From the NCBI RefSeq assembly GCF_000499205.1, contig NZ_AWUK01000012.1, positions 239,524-303,523 on the forward strand: a stretch of 64,000 bases of DNA. Direction: 5' to 3'. The stretch is from Paenibacillus sp. MAEPY2 (GTDB lineage: Bacteria > Bacillota > Bacilli > Paenibacillales > Paenibacillaceae). Shown one piece after another: positions 51,516-60,369 of this stretch. How positions within the stretch are numbered: the first letter of the stretch is position 1; the number at the start of each line of letters is the position of its first letter. The position numbers and the translations under genes are program-made. The notes beneath the pieces were generated by a model. That model worked only from the letters and a program-made list of their open reading frames with translations. It was not told the origin of the DNA and made no database searches.

Positions 51516-52013
51516 ATGAACATTATTGTCATCTCGGACACTCATTTACCTCGAAAAGCACGTACGTTACCCGAACCCCTGCTTGAGGCGCTGGCAAATG
51601 CCGATCTGATTCTGCATGCTGGTGACTGGTCGGACTGGGATGTATACAAGCTGCTCAGCACTTATGCACCCGTTGAAGGTGTTGCAGGCAATACGGACCC
51701 GCCTGAAATAGGTCAAAAACTCGGGTTCTCCCGCATCGTTGAGGCGGACGGTTTGCGTCTTGGTCTGGTACATGGACATCTGGGAGCAAAGTCTACCGAG
51801 CAGAATGCGATTCATACCTTTGCAGGGCAGCAAGTGGATGCTGTGACTTTTGGACACTCACACATTCCGGTGATGCATACGGTCAATGATGTATTGATCT
51901 TTAATCCAGGTTCTCCTACGGATCGGCGGCGCCAGCCCCAGTATTCTTTTGGTATCCTGACGACAGAGTTGGGGAAATTGCAGGCGGAACATGTTTTTTT
52001 TGATAAAAAATAG
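51516..52013 (+). CDS. YfcE/MJ0936-type metallophosphoesterase
   Basis: 165 residues. Metal ligands are visible in order: ISDTHLP, HAGDWSD, AGNTD (GNxD), HGH and GHSHIP. A small phosphodiesterase of this type cleaves simple phosphodiesters; the natural substrate is unknown. AAGGTG precedes ATG 51516, and the ATG at 51504 is in frame but closer to the ribosome binding site. Confidence 0.9.
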   Translation: MNIIVISDTHLPRKARTLPEPLLEALANADLILHAGDWSDWDVYKLLSTYAPVEGVAGNTDPPEIGQKLGFSRIVEADGLRLGLVHGHLGAKSTEQNAIHTFAGQQVDAVTFGHSHIPVMHTVNDVLIFNPGSPTDRRRQPQYSFGILTTELGKLQAEHVFFDKK

Positions 52014-52026
52014 AAGTTGAAACAAG

Positions 52027-52070
52027 GCATCTCGAATCAGAAGGATCTTCTGATATTCGGGGTGCTTTTT
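52027..52070 (+). terminator. Terminator after the phosphoesterase gene
   Basis: GCATCTCGAATCAGAA and TTCTGATATTCGGGGTGC pair with small bulges, followed by TTTTT. Confidence 0.68.
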
Positions 52071-52212
52071 GTTATGTGTGTGTTCAAAAGGATATCTGCA
52101 AGTTATCTCTGAATGGGGAATATGGTCTGCTGTTTATCTGTCATTCATCTCTTCGCGTTGCCCCCTATGGAGGCATTCGTATGAATGATACAATGCGTTT
52201 ATAACCTTGAAT

Positions 52213-52226
52213 TGAATACGTTTACA
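52213..52226 (+). promoter_or_regulatory. cre-like catabolite control site
   Basis: TGAATACGTTTACA matches the CcpA consensus TGWAANCGNTNWCA at 13 of 14 positions. It lies just before the ribosome binding site of the sugar operon, so CcpA would repress it when preferred sugars are present. Confidence 0.68.
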
Positions 52227-52243
52227 TAAGGAGATGAATGTTG

Positions 52244-53158
52244 ATGAAATTGTCTGTATTCACTGTAGCGACACCGGACTTGACGGCAGATGAATTGGCT
52301 TCAGCTGCAGCCGCAGCTGGCATCGAAGGAATCGAATGGAGATATCGCGGAATACCGGCAGACGCTTTGTCCGAAGAACCCTCCTATTGGAGACATAATC
52401 GTTGCTCGATCGATCCGGACCAGTGGGAGGAACAGGTACCTGTATTCCGTGAAGCGGCAAAAAAGCATGGCAGACAATCGATTGCATTGGTGCCGTATCT
52501 GAGTTGTGGGGATCTGCTTGCTACAGAGCAGGCGTTTCAAACCGCTCAAGCCTTGGGAGCATCCACAATGCGTGTCGGGGTTCCCGGCTATGATCGCAAA
52601 ACCAGTTATCCTGAATTGTACAAACAAGCTGTGCAATATCTGAGTGAAGTTCAAGAAATGGCTCAACAGTATAAGGTTAAGGCTGTCGTGGAAACTCATC
52701 ATCAAACGATTGCACCCACTGCATCACTGGCTTATCGGCTTGTGCAATCGCTGGACTCACAGCATGTAGGCGTTTTGTACGATCCTGGCAATATGGTGCA
52801 TGAAGGGTATGAGAACCATCGTATGGGACTGGAATTGCTGGGACCTTATCTGGCGCATGTGCATGTGAAGAATGCGGGCTGGTTCAAGGATGTATCGAAC
52901 ATGAATTCAAATTCCAGTGTAAATGAACAGAATACAGAAATTTCGATAGCTTCATCCTGGCATTGCCAGTGGACCCCCTTGACCGAAGGGGTGGTGAACT
53001 GGTTGCAGGTATTCCGTGACCTGAAATCCGTTGGATATGACGGGTATTATGGCATTGAGGATTTTAGCGGAGTCTTGGAATCGAAAGCAATGTTACAGCA
53101 CTTTGCAGATGTTTTTGCCGAAATTGAACGTCGTGTGGACGAGGAGGTACAGGTATGA
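52244..53158 (+). CDS. Sugar phosphate isomerase/epimerase (IolE/Hyi-like TIM barrel)
   Basis: 304 residues. KLSVFTVATPDLTADELASA starts an AP-endonuclease-2-like TIM barrel. Metal-binding residues lie in VVETHHQT, VLYDPGNMV, HVHVKNAG and GIEDFSG. Members isomerise or dehydrate sugars and inositols. ATG 52244 fits the domain start and lies 10 bases after AAGGAG; ATG 52238 is 4 bases away. It overlaps the next gene by 4 bases. First gene of a catabolic operon. Confidence 0.85.
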   Translation: MKLSVFTVATPDLTADELASAAAAAGIEGIEWRYRGIPADALSEEPSYWRHNRCSIDPDQWEEQVPVFREAAKKHGRQSIALVPYLSCGDLLATEQAFQTAQALGASTMRVGVPGYDRKTSYPELYKQAVQYLSEVQEMAQQYKVKAVVETHHQTIAPTASLAYRLVQSLDSQHVGVLYDPGNMVHEGYENHRMGLELLGPYLAHVHVKNAGWFKDVSNMNSNSSVNEQNTEISIASSWHCQWTPLTEGVVNWLQVFRDLKSVGYDGYYGIEDFSGVLESKAMLQHFADVFAEIERRVDEEVQV

Positions 53159-54327
53159 GTTTGGTTCGAGTAGCCGTCATTGGAATCGGAAATATGGGTG
53201 CAGCCCATGCCAGAACGTTGGTAGCAGGAGAAGTACCTGGTGCAGAACTGGTGGCTGTGTGTGATGTGAGACAAGAAATGGAGAGCTGGGTATCCAGCAA
53301 CCTTCCGGCTTCAGTCACCTATTGGCAGGATGCGGAGCAGATGATGTCATCGGGGACGATTGATGCGGTCATTATAGCAACCCCGCATTATGACCATCCC
53401 GAAAAGGCCATTCAGGCTTTTCAGTATGGCCTGCATGTCATGATTGAGAAGCCTGCCGGAGTATACACCAAACAGGTACGCAAGATGAATGAAGCGGCTG
53501 CTGCCAGCGGCAAAGTGTTTTCCATGATGTACAACCAGCGAACCAATCCTTTATATATCAAGCTAAGGGATCTGATTGCCTCAGGGGAACTGGGTGAGGT
53601 ACGGCGCACCAACTGGATTATTACGAATTGGTATCGGTCCCAAAGTTATTATGATTCAGGCGGCTGGCGTGCAACCTGGGCTGGTGAAGGGGGCGGTGTC
53701 CTGATCAATCAGGACCCTCATCAACTGGATCTGTGGCAATGGACCATTGGCATGATGCCGGTTCGTATGCGTGCCTTCTGTTTATTCGGCAAATACCGGA
53801 ACATTGAAGTGGAAGATGATGTAACGGCATATGTCGAGTATGAAAATGGAGCAACAGGTGTATTCGTGACCACGACGGGTGAAGCACCGGGCACCAACCG
53901 ATTCGAAGTTAATGGGGATCGCGGTAAAATTGTCATTGAAGATGGTCAATTGACCTTCTGGCGTCTTCGTGAACCCGAGCCTGAATTCAATCAAAGGTTT
54001 ACCGGAGGATTTGGACAGCCGGAATGCTGGAAATGCGAGGTGCCGATTAGCGGTGTAGAAACCGGACATCCTGGACTGATTCGTAACTGGATCGATGCAA
54101 TTCGAAATGGAACCCCGCTCATCGCTCCTGGGGAAGAGGGTATCCATGGCTTAACTTTGTCCAATGCGATGCTGCTGTCGACCTGGACCGATAACTGGGT
54201 GGATTTGCCGATCGATGAGGATTTGTTCTATGAGCATTTGCAGCAGCGGATTGCCAGTTCAAATACAAAGAAAGACAAGGCAGGAAACAGCAATCAGCCT
54301 GCTGATCTGTCACAGACATTTAAGTAA
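53155..54327 (+). CDS. Gfo/Idh/MocA family dehydrogenase
   Basis: 390 residues. It begins VRVAVIGIGNMGAAHARTLV (GxGxxG). AVIIATPHYDHPEKAIQAF and HVMIEKPAGVYTKQ carry the conserved Lys-Pro. EGGGVLINQDPHQLDLWQW holds the catalytic Asp-x3-His. The last 25 residues form a polar tail. ATGA overlap with the isomerase gene shows tight coupling. It probably oxidises a sugar or inositol, making the 3-keto intermediate acted on by the isomerase. Confidence 0.87.
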   Translation: MSLVRVAVIGIGNMGAAHARTLVAGEVPGAELVAVCDVRQEMESWVSSNLPASVTYWQDAEQMMSSGTIDAVIIATPHYDHPEKAIQAFQYGLHVMIEKPAGVYTKQVRKMNEAAAASGKVFSMMYNQRTNPLYIKLRDLIASGELGEVRRTNWIITNWYRSQSYYDSGGWRATWAGEGGGVLINQDPHQLDLWQWTIGMMPVRMRAFCLFGKYRNIEVEDDVTAYVEYENGATGVFVTTTGEAPGTNRFEVNGDRGKIVIEDGQLTFWRLREPEPEFNQRFTGGFGQPECWKCEVPISGVETGHPGLIRNWIDAIRNGTPLIAPGEEGIHGLTLSNAMLLSTWTDNWVDLPIDEDLFYEHLQQRIASSNTKKDKAGNSNQPADLSQTFK

Positions 54328-54425
54328 TGTTAATTTGTGAAATGCACGCAGAATCCAGAGACTGATTTTCAATACGTAATATAAAATACAAATTCAAATG
54401 CCTATAGGGGAAGGATGAAGAAGAC

Positions 54426-55523
54426 ATGGCAAAAGACGGAATGTTCTATGCTCCAAAGAGTCTGAAAAAAGAGGTCGTATGTGGTCCAGGTGAGTTTACC
54501 ATTGCTGCTGTGGCGTTGGACCATGGACATATCTATGGTATGGTTGGCGGGCTGGTGGAGGCTGGGGCAACGCTCAAATGGGTATATGATCCTGACCCAG
54601 CTAAAATCGAGGCTTTTCGGAAACAGTTCCCGCAGGCACAGATCGCCGCATCTGAAGCGGATGTACTTGCTGACGATGAAGTAGAGCTCGTAGCTGGAGC
54701 AGCCATTACGTCGGAGCGTGCGCCACTTGGCATGAGAGTGATGGCCGCAGGTAAAGATTATTTTACAGACAAAGCCCCTTTTACTACATTGGAGCAACTG
54801 TCCCTTGCGCGTGAAGAGGTTAAACGCACTGGGAAGAAATATATGGTCTATTACAGTGAACGTCTGCACGTGGAAAGTGCAATCTATGCCGGACAACTGA
54901 TCGAACAGGGAGCCATCGGCAAGGTTGTTCAGGTTATGGGGACGGGGCCACACCGATTGAACGCGGGTGGTCGGCCTGAATGGTTCTTCAAGCATGAAAA
55001 GTATGGCGGCATCCTCTGTGATATTGGAAGTCATCAGATCGAGCAGTTCCTGACCTTTGCTTCTTGTACGGATGCAGAGGTAGGCTTCAGTAGGGTGCAT
55101 AACTTCAATCATCCGCAATTCCCTGAACTGGAGGACTTTGGAGAAGCTTCTCTTATCGGTAACAATGGTGCTTCCGGTTACTTCAGGGTGGACTGGTTTA
55201 CACCGGATGGCCTGGGCACATGGGGCGATGGGCGAACAGTTATTTTGGGCACAGACGGATACATTGAGCTGCGTAAGTATATCGACGTGGCTAGGGAGCC
55301 TGAAGGCGATCAGGTGTACCTGGTTAACCACGAAGGGGAGTATCGCTATAGTGTCAAAGGACAGGTCGGTTATCCGTTCTTCGGTGAACTGATCCGGGAT
55401 TGTCTCGATCGAACAGAGAATGCGATGACACAGGAACACGCGTTTAAGGCCGCAGAACTCTGCTTGATTGCGCAGCATAAGGCAATGAGTGAGAGAGTGG
55501 TATGGAGTAGTGGTGCGAAGTAA
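54426..55523 (+). CDS. Second Gfo/Idh/MocA family dehydrogenase
   Basis: 365 residues. It starts with a 25-residue extension, then TIAAVALDHGHIYGMVGGLV, which lacks the clean GxGxxG. KDYFTDKAPFTTLEQL stands in for the EKP region and GGILCDIGSHQIEQFL holds the catalytic Asp-His. The degenerate cofactor loop suggests a divergent subfamily. It lies 98 bases after the first dehydrogenase, with a terminator behind, and closes the operon. Confidence 0.83.
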   Translation: MAKDGMFYAPKSLKKEVVCGPGEFTIAAVALDHGHIYGMVGGLVEAGATLKWVYDPDPAKIEAFRKQFPQAQIAASEADVLADDEVELVAGAAITSERAPLGMRVMAAGKDYFTDKAPFTTLEQLSLAREEVKRTGKKYMVYYSERLHVESAIYAGQLIEQGAIGKVVQVMGTGPHRLNAGGRPEWFFKHEKYGGILCDIGSHQIEQFLTFASCTDAEVGFSRVHNFNHPQFPELEDFGEASLIGNNGASGYFRVDWFTPDGLGTWGDGRTVILGTDGYIELRKYIDVAREPEGDQVYLVNHEGEYRYSVKGQVGYPFFGELIRDCLDRTENAMTQEHAFKAAELCLIAQHKAMSERVVWSSGAK

Positions 55524-55562
55524 ACGGTTTTATTTAAAATAGTAATTAGATTATGTAAGGAG

Positions 55563-55594
55563 AGAGCAGCCAGGTGTATAGGCTGCTCTTTTGT
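55563..55594 (+). terminator. Terminator of the sugar operon
   Basis: AGAGCAGCC (55563-55571) and GGCTGCTCT (55581-55589), 9-base loop, TTTTG. It marks the end of ordinary chromosomal gene order before the cassette region. Confidence 0.8.
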
Positions 55595-55743
55595 TTGTTG
55601 TGGTACCTTCGCAAATGGAACAATATGGTTTATTATGAAAGTAGTTCAGAAACTGAGCTGAATATGTGGTGTTTACGAAGTACATACATTAAATGTTATC
55701 TGCAATTACTAATAACTTAAAATATATAGGGGAGTGATAAGCT

Positions 55744-56235
55744 TTGACCGCAACCTTCACTAAAGTTGCTGGAATTGGATTTGTTCTTTTAGCTATATTG
55801 AGACTCACACCTTTTATTAATATTACCGGAAAGTGGTTGCTATATATATCTATAGCAGCATTTTTTCTTATTCTATGCGATCTTATTGAATTTGCGATTG
55901 AAAGAATAATAGCAAATAAGAAGTTAAGATCGAGTAAATTTCTTATGACTCTACGTTCTTTGTTTCTTAGTTGTGCTGTACTAGCTATTATTGTTTTACC
56001 AAATATAAAAATAGATCTATCTGTTAAGCAAGTGAATACTTTTGGTGATGCAGTTACATTAATTAGTTTAGGTATAGCAATAACGTTAATTGGTTTTAAA
56101 ACCGAAAGAAAAGAATCTATTTTAATAATGAGTCAGGAGAAAAAGCAGAACGAGATTAAAGAGTTTTTAAATTCAAATGAAGGGGGAGAAATCATTAAAA
56201 AACACATTGAAGAATTATCACAAACAAGCAAGTAG
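55744..56235 (+). CDS. Cassette 1: small membrane protein, unknown
   Basis: 163 residues, AT-rich. Three or four hydrophobic segments: GIGFVLLAILRLTPFI, LLYISIAAFFLILCDLIEFA, LFLSCAVLAIIVLPN and AVTLISLGIAITLIGF, then a charged tail. TTG 55744 lies about 9 bases after AGGGGAG. The first element begins 45 bases after the stop. No family recognised. Confidence 0.65.
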   Translation: MTATFTKVAGIGFVLLAILRLTPFINITGKWLLYISIAAFFLILCDLIEFAIERIIANKKLRSSKFLMTLRSLFLSCAVLAIIVLPNIKIDLSVKQVNTFGDAVTLISLGIAITLIGFKTERKESILIMSQEKKQNEIKEFLNSNEGGEIIKKHIEELSQTSK

Positions 56236-56280
56236 AAAAGTAATAATTCAGAGTTAAATTCTAAGAAGCAGTAACAGCAG

Positions 56281-56392
56281 ATAACATAATATTCACGCTG
56301 CGGCTCCGTAGGAACCTTGGTCTGCTAGATGGATTTCAAGGAGGCATTTTAGCAGACAATCCCTTTGGGGTTCATGAATACAGGAACGTTAT
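56281..56392 (+). repeat. attC-like element 1
   Basis: Left arm ATAACATAATATTCACG (56281-56297) and right arm CATGAATACAGGAACGTTAT (56373-56392) pair at ATAAC/GTTAT and TATTCA/TGAATA, with 4- and 7-base unpaired spacers. Inside, GGAACC/GGTTC and TTGGTCTGCTA/TAGCAGACAA extend one long hairpin. Followed by ATGAAAT. 112 bases, the shortest copy. Confidence 0.72.
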
Positions 56393-56581
56393 ATGAAATA
56401 ATGCCTCAAAACAATTGAAAGAGCCACATTCCCAATCCCCTGTTGCTTGATGAATTATATTAATGTTGATGATTATGAAAACAAATATCGGGCAGGAAAA
56501 TAGCAAATGTATCGATGGTATGATAGGGAGCATAGTTCAAGGTCAGGAAGGTGGAATTCTATTTTACCAGGGAGGAGTGGA

Positions 56582-57505
56582 TTGAGGAATATGGGCAGTT
56601 CAAATCAATGGGATGCAGAATGGGAAGTATCAGAAGAATTAGCGCATAAATTAATAAGCACTCAGTTCCCACAATTAGCTTCAAAGAGCGTGCGAAAACT
56701 GGGATACGGCTGGGATAACACGGTGTATCTTGTCGGGACCGAATATGTATTTCGATTTCCAAGAAGAGAAGTTGCAATTCATTCTTTAAGGATGGAAGGA
56801 AAGATATTGCCTAAGCTTAAAGACTATTGTTCCATTGCCTATTCGATCCCGTTACTTTTTGGGGTAGGGGATTATGGTTATCCAGCACCCTTCTTAGGCT
56901 ACTCCTATTTATCCGGAGAATTTCCAATCGGATTAACTGACAAGCAGCGTGCGCTTTCAGCAAATACGCTTGCGGTATTTCTAAAAAGCTTACATGCATT
57001 CCCCGTGCAAATTGCCCAGGAAAATGGAGTTCAACATGATCATAGAAATCTGACTGATCTTGCGATGCGCAAAGAAAAGATGCATAAATTCCTTTCCGAT
57101 ATTGCACTACATCTATGTGATGAGGAGTATCGTGCTTTATCGAATTATATCGAACAGCTTAAAACTAAAAAAGTGAAGCAAAAGTATACATTCCTTCATG
57201 GCGACCTTCATTTCAAAAATATGTTGGTAAATGAGAGTGGAATCATTTCAGGAATTATCGACTGGGGAGATATCAACATAGGTCATCCTGCTTGTGACCT
57301 GAATGTTGTGTATAGCTTTTTACCACCGGATGCGCGTTCAAACTTTTTCAAAGTATATGGGGAAGTTGATGAAGAAACGAAGATCTTAGCTCGATTGATT
57401 GCCATATATATCCCCATTTTAATCATGCTACAGGCAATTGATCATAATGACATGAGTTTAATTGATGAAGCAAAGGCGAACATAAAACGTGCTCTCGCTG
57501 ATTAA
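56582..57505 (+). CDS. Cassette 2: aminoglycoside phosphotransferase/choline kinase-like protein
   Basis: 307 residues. APH-fold kinase: YVFRFPRREVAI holds the ATP-binding Lys/Arg region, FLHGDLHFKNMLV the catalytic Brenner motif HGDxxxxN, and IIDWGDINIGHPACDL the metal-binding Asp. Members phosphorylate aminoglycosides, macrolides, choline or other small alcohols, and resistance cannot be concluded from sequence. TTG 56582, 6 bases after GGAGG (56571-56575), is the likely start; ATG 56591 is next. The upstream 190 bases from the repeat end hold no other gene. Confidence 0.83.
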   Translation: MRNMGSSNQWDAEWEVSEELAHKLISTQFPQLASKSVRKLGYGWDNTVYLVGTEYVFRFPRREVAIHSLRMEGKILPKLKDYCSIAYSIPLLFGVGDYGYPAPFLGYSYLSGEFPIGLTDKQRALSANTLAVFLKSLHAFPVQIAQENGVQHDHRNLTDLAMRKEKMHKFLSDIALHLCDEEYRALSNYIEQLKTKKVKQKYTFLHGDLHFKNMLVNESGIISGIIDWGDINIGHPACDLNVVYSFLPPDARSNFFKVYGEVDEETKILARLIAIYIPILIMLQAIDHNDMSLIDEAKANIKRALAD

Positions 57506-57620
57506 GATTTGTCATTCCGTAAAAAGAAAACGATTGTTGATTCGATTAATAAATATCTCTGAAAATATAACGAGGTTCGACGTCTTGTCTGTAATTCGAA
57601 GAAGTGGGGCATTCCATTAG

Positions 57621-57776
57621 ATAACATCGCATTCACGCATCGGGCCTAACGGCCCTTGGTCCCGGAAGTAGGGGAGAGTAAATGATTGTCGGGACACATC
57701 CGCACCGACTAACCGCATCGCGGCCGGCAGCAAGTTGCCTTAAGTCGGTGGGACGTCGTGAATGCAAGAACGTTAT
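57621..57776 (+). repeat. attC-like element 2 (covariant outer stem)
   Basis: Left ATAACATCGCATTCACG (57621-57637), right CGTGAATGCAAGAACGTTAT (57757-57776). Here the inner arm is GCATTCACG with CGTGAATGC, where most other copies have TATTCACG with CGTGAATA: both sides changed together. Inner stems GTCCCG/CGGGAC and CACCGACT/AGTCGGTG. 156 bases. Confidence 0.75.
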
Positions 57777-57877
57777 ATGAAATCAGGGAAATACCCATAT
57801 AAAGGAGTTAGACAGGAAGTTCTAATTTCTTCTCCATTAGATAAGTTGGTTAGTAATTGTTTACAAAGGGGGTCAAC

Positions 57878-58726
57878 ATGAAAATCTATTCACCGAAAGT
57901 AACTATAGCTGGGGGGAGACGGCATACCGTTGCAGTTAAATCTGACGGAACGGTTATGGCTGTAGGTGATAATAAATGTGGCCAGTGCAATATAAATGGT
58001 TGGAGTGATATTGTATCAGTGGCGGCTGGTAACGTCCACATGGCGACGAACACAGGTAATTCTCATACAATCGGTCTTAAATCTGATGGTACAGTAGAGG
58101 CTGTAGGCTGGAATAAGCATCATCAATGTGATGTAAATGATTGGCGAGATATTCAAGCAGTAGCAGCAGGGTGGAGTCGTACCGTCGGACTTAGATCAGA
58201 TGGCTCTGTGGTGGCTGTGGGTAGAAATACTGAAGGACAGTGCAATGTAGGTGGCTGGAGTGATATGGTGGCAATAACTGCTGGTGACTGGCATACTGTT
58301 GGTCTTAAATGTGATGGAACGTTGATGGCTGTGGGCAATAATCGGAACTCTCAATGTAATGTAAACGGATGGTTCGATATTATAGCTTTAGCTGCCGGTT
58401 ACCTTCATACCGTCGGACTTAAATCAGATGGTACGATGGTAGCTGCGGGGACGAATAAGCATAACCAATGTAAGGTAAGCGATTGGCGCGATATAGTGGC
58501 TGTAGCGGTGGGGAGTTATCACACTATCGGGCTCAAATCTGATGGAACAGTGGCGGCTGTGGGTTTGAATAAACACGGCCAGTGCAATGTGCATGACTGG
58601 CATGACATTGTGTCAGTAGCAGCGGGATGTGCTCATACTCTCGGACTTAAATCAGATGGCACGGTAGTTTCAGTGGGTGATAATGAATATGGTCAATGTA
58701 ATGTAGATGACTGGGGTTGTATTTAA
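57878..58726 (+). CDS. Cassette 3: RCC1-repeat beta-propeller protein
   Basis: 282 residues made of about seven repeats of roughly 38 residues with the pattern HTVGLKSDGTVVAVGxNxxx, then QCNVxxWxDIVAVAAG. This is the blade pattern of RCC1-like propellers, usually protein-interaction platforms. No signal peptide. Each blade carries one Cys in QCN. AAAGGGGG lies about 7 bases before ATG 57878. Very high repeat identity suggests recent internal duplication. Confidence 0.87.
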   Translation: MKIYSPKVTIAGGRRHTVAVKSDGTVMAVGDNKCGQCNINGWSDIVSVAAGNVHMATNTGNSHTIGLKSDGTVEAVGWNKHHQCDVNDWRDIQAVAAGWSRTVGLRSDGSVVAVGRNTEGQCNVGGWSDMVAITAGDWHTVGLKCDGTLMAVGNNRNSQCNVNGWFDIIALAAGYLHTVGLKSDGTMVAAGTNKHNQCKVSDWRDIVAVAVGSYHTIGLKSDGTVAAVGLNKHGQCNVHDWHDIVSVAAGCAHTLGLKSDGTVVSVGDNEYGQCNVDDWGCI

Positions 58727-58778
58727 ATTCCTGGAAATTAAGCATTGTAAGAATCTTCAAGGATGCCCCTGAAATCAT

Positions 58779-58944
58779 ATAACATCGTATTCAACGCTGC
58801 GGAACGGCAAGCCGATCCTTGGTCCGAAAGAGGCATTTCGGAGAAGCAGATTCACCGGACGCATCACACCGCTTAACTGCCGCAAGCGGCAGCCGGACCT
58901 ATGGTCCTTAAGGCGCTGGAACGTCGTGAATACAGGAACGTTAT
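58779..58944 (+). repeat. attC-like element 3
   Basis: Left CATATAACATCGTATTCAACG (58776-58796), right CGTGAATACAGGAACGTTATATG (58925-58947). The outer CATATAAC/GTTATATG pair is perfect over 8 bases. Inner stems GGTCCG/CGGAC, CTGCCGC/GCGGCAG and GGACC/GGTCC. 166 bases, the longest or near-longest copy. Confidence 0.75.
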
Positions 58945-59037
58945 ATGTAATAGCCGCAAAGAAATAATAAAAAAATAAAAATACTTTGGAGGTAGGGTTT
59001 TCAAATACACACTTATGTATAGGAGGAGGCGAATGAT

Positions 59038-60126
59038 ATGACGATAATGCCTATTATAGTAATGGTCTTTGTATTTGTACCTACCATTGTACTCATGGTA
59101 AACATGCCTTATTTAACAAGAGAGACGATTAGTTTTGGGGTCACCGTCAGTCCTGTACAATTCCACAGTGAGCCTCTGCGCCAGATGCGGAAGTCATATG
59201 CTAGGATTAGTGCTGCCTTGCATACCATCCTATTCATCGTTTGTATCATCTGCCTAATATACGGTGATGAGCATTCCAAGCAACAAAGTTGGATCATTGT
59301 CACTTATTCACTCGTCATGGTCGTAATCTCCCTAGTCATAAACATTAGCTATCATTTCAAAATGAAAAGGTTACTACCTATGCTGCCTATTGCTCCGGAA
59401 CCATCGGTCATGGCAGTGGACACTGGATTTCGGAAAAGAAACATTGGCTTGTCTAGTCATTGGTTCCTCATTCATGTTTTAATTATTGTTGTTAGTATTG
59501 TAACTGTGCTACGCAACTACGGTCTGATCCCTGATCAGATTCCGATCCATTTCAACAGCAGTTGGAACGTAGACCGCTATGCAGCTAAATCTTATAGTTC
59601 TGTGTTTATGCCTACGATAATGCAAGTGTTCATAACACTTTTGTTCATATTTGAGAACTGGAGTATTCGCAGAGTGAAGCATCAGGTTCAACCCACTGAT
59701 CCTAACCGTTCCATCAGACAAGACGTAACATTCCGCCGTACTTGGTCAATTTTTATGATTACAGCAAGCTTCTTAATAGTTATCCTGTTTTCCGTCGTGC
59801 AACTAAACATGATATCTCTGCTTAACATCAATTTCGCTATCCCCATTATCCTAATCATAATAGCCTTTATCATCCTATACGCTTTCGCCTTATCGTTCTG
59901 GGCTGGTCAGGGCGGAAGCCGCTTGGAGCGATCTGCTGATCACTCCAATGCCAGACCTGTCCATGATGATGATAAATGGCTATTAGGTATGATTTATTTT
60001 AATCGCAAAGATCCAAACCTAATCGTCGAGAAAAGGTTCGGAGTCGGCTGGGGATTAAATTTTGGTCACCCAGTAACTTGGTTGATTTGGCTCGGAATTA
60101 TTGTACTGTTAGTTGTGGTGCGGTAA
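59038..60126 (+). CDS. Cassette 4: DUF1648/DUF5808 membrane protein
   Basis: 362 residues, about eight membrane helices. NYGLIPDQIPIHFNSSWNVD is the DUF1648 motif seen in SdpI-like proteins. The C-terminal block DDKWLLGMIYFNRKDPNLIV, then EKRFGVGWGLNFGHPVTW, is typical of DUF5808. Relatives sit near regulators and are poorly understood; SdpI members give immunity to a toxic peptide, but that is not shown here. AGGAGGAGG precedes ATG 59038. Confidence 0.83.
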   Translation: MTIMPIIVMVFVFVPTIVLMVNMPYLTRETISFGVTVSPVQFHSEPLRQMRKSYARISAALHTILFIVCIICLIYGDEHSKQQSWIIVTYSLVMVVISLVINISYHFKMKRLLPMLPIAPEPSVMAVDTGFRKRNIGLSSHWFLIHVLIIVVSIVTVLRNYGLIPDQIPIHFNSSWNVDRYAAKSYSSVFMPTIMQVFITLLFIFENWSIRRVKHQVQPTDPNRSIRQDVTFRRTWSIFMITASFLIVILFSVVQLNMISLLNINFAIPIILIIIAFIILYAFALSFWAGQGGSRLERSADHSNARPVHDDDKWLLGMIYFNRKDPNLIVEKRFGVGWGLNFGHPVTWLIWLGIIVLLVVVR

Positions 60127-60164
60127 ACAGTATCATTAAAAGCATCAGTAATCTCCCTGCTCGT

Positions 60165-60321
60165 ATAACTACAAATCACATTCAATATTAAATACTGTCG
60201 CTCTACGCCCCTTGGTCGTCCCGATGAATAATCATAGGAGATAACTCGCGGACGACACACGAGTCGACCTAAGATAAGAGCTATCTATGGTCGGCTCGCG
60301 TCGTGAATACAGGAACGTTAT
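60165..60321 (+). repeat. attC-like element 4
   Basis: The left arm is degenerate: ATAACTACAAATCACATTCA (60165-60184). Right CGTGAATACAGGAACGTTAT (60302-60321) is canonical. Inner stems GTCGTC/GACGAC and CGAG-CGACC/GGTCG-CTCG, with apical TAAGATAAGAGCTATCTA. 157 bases. The apical loop sequence is shared with element 7. Confidence 0.7.
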
Positions 60322-60369
60322 CAGAAATCTTCATAAATACTTTATTTTTTTTCTGGGGGCATCTCAAGA

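Noticed and set aside
54402..55478. Minus-strand frame of 358 codons
   Set aside because: Complement of the second Gfo/Idh gene, which has clear family motifs; the minus frame resembles nothing.
56582..57505. Calling the APH-like cassette gene an antibiotic resistance gene
   Set aside because: The motifs fit the whole phosphotransferase family, including choline and homoserine kinases; sequence alone does not give the substrate.
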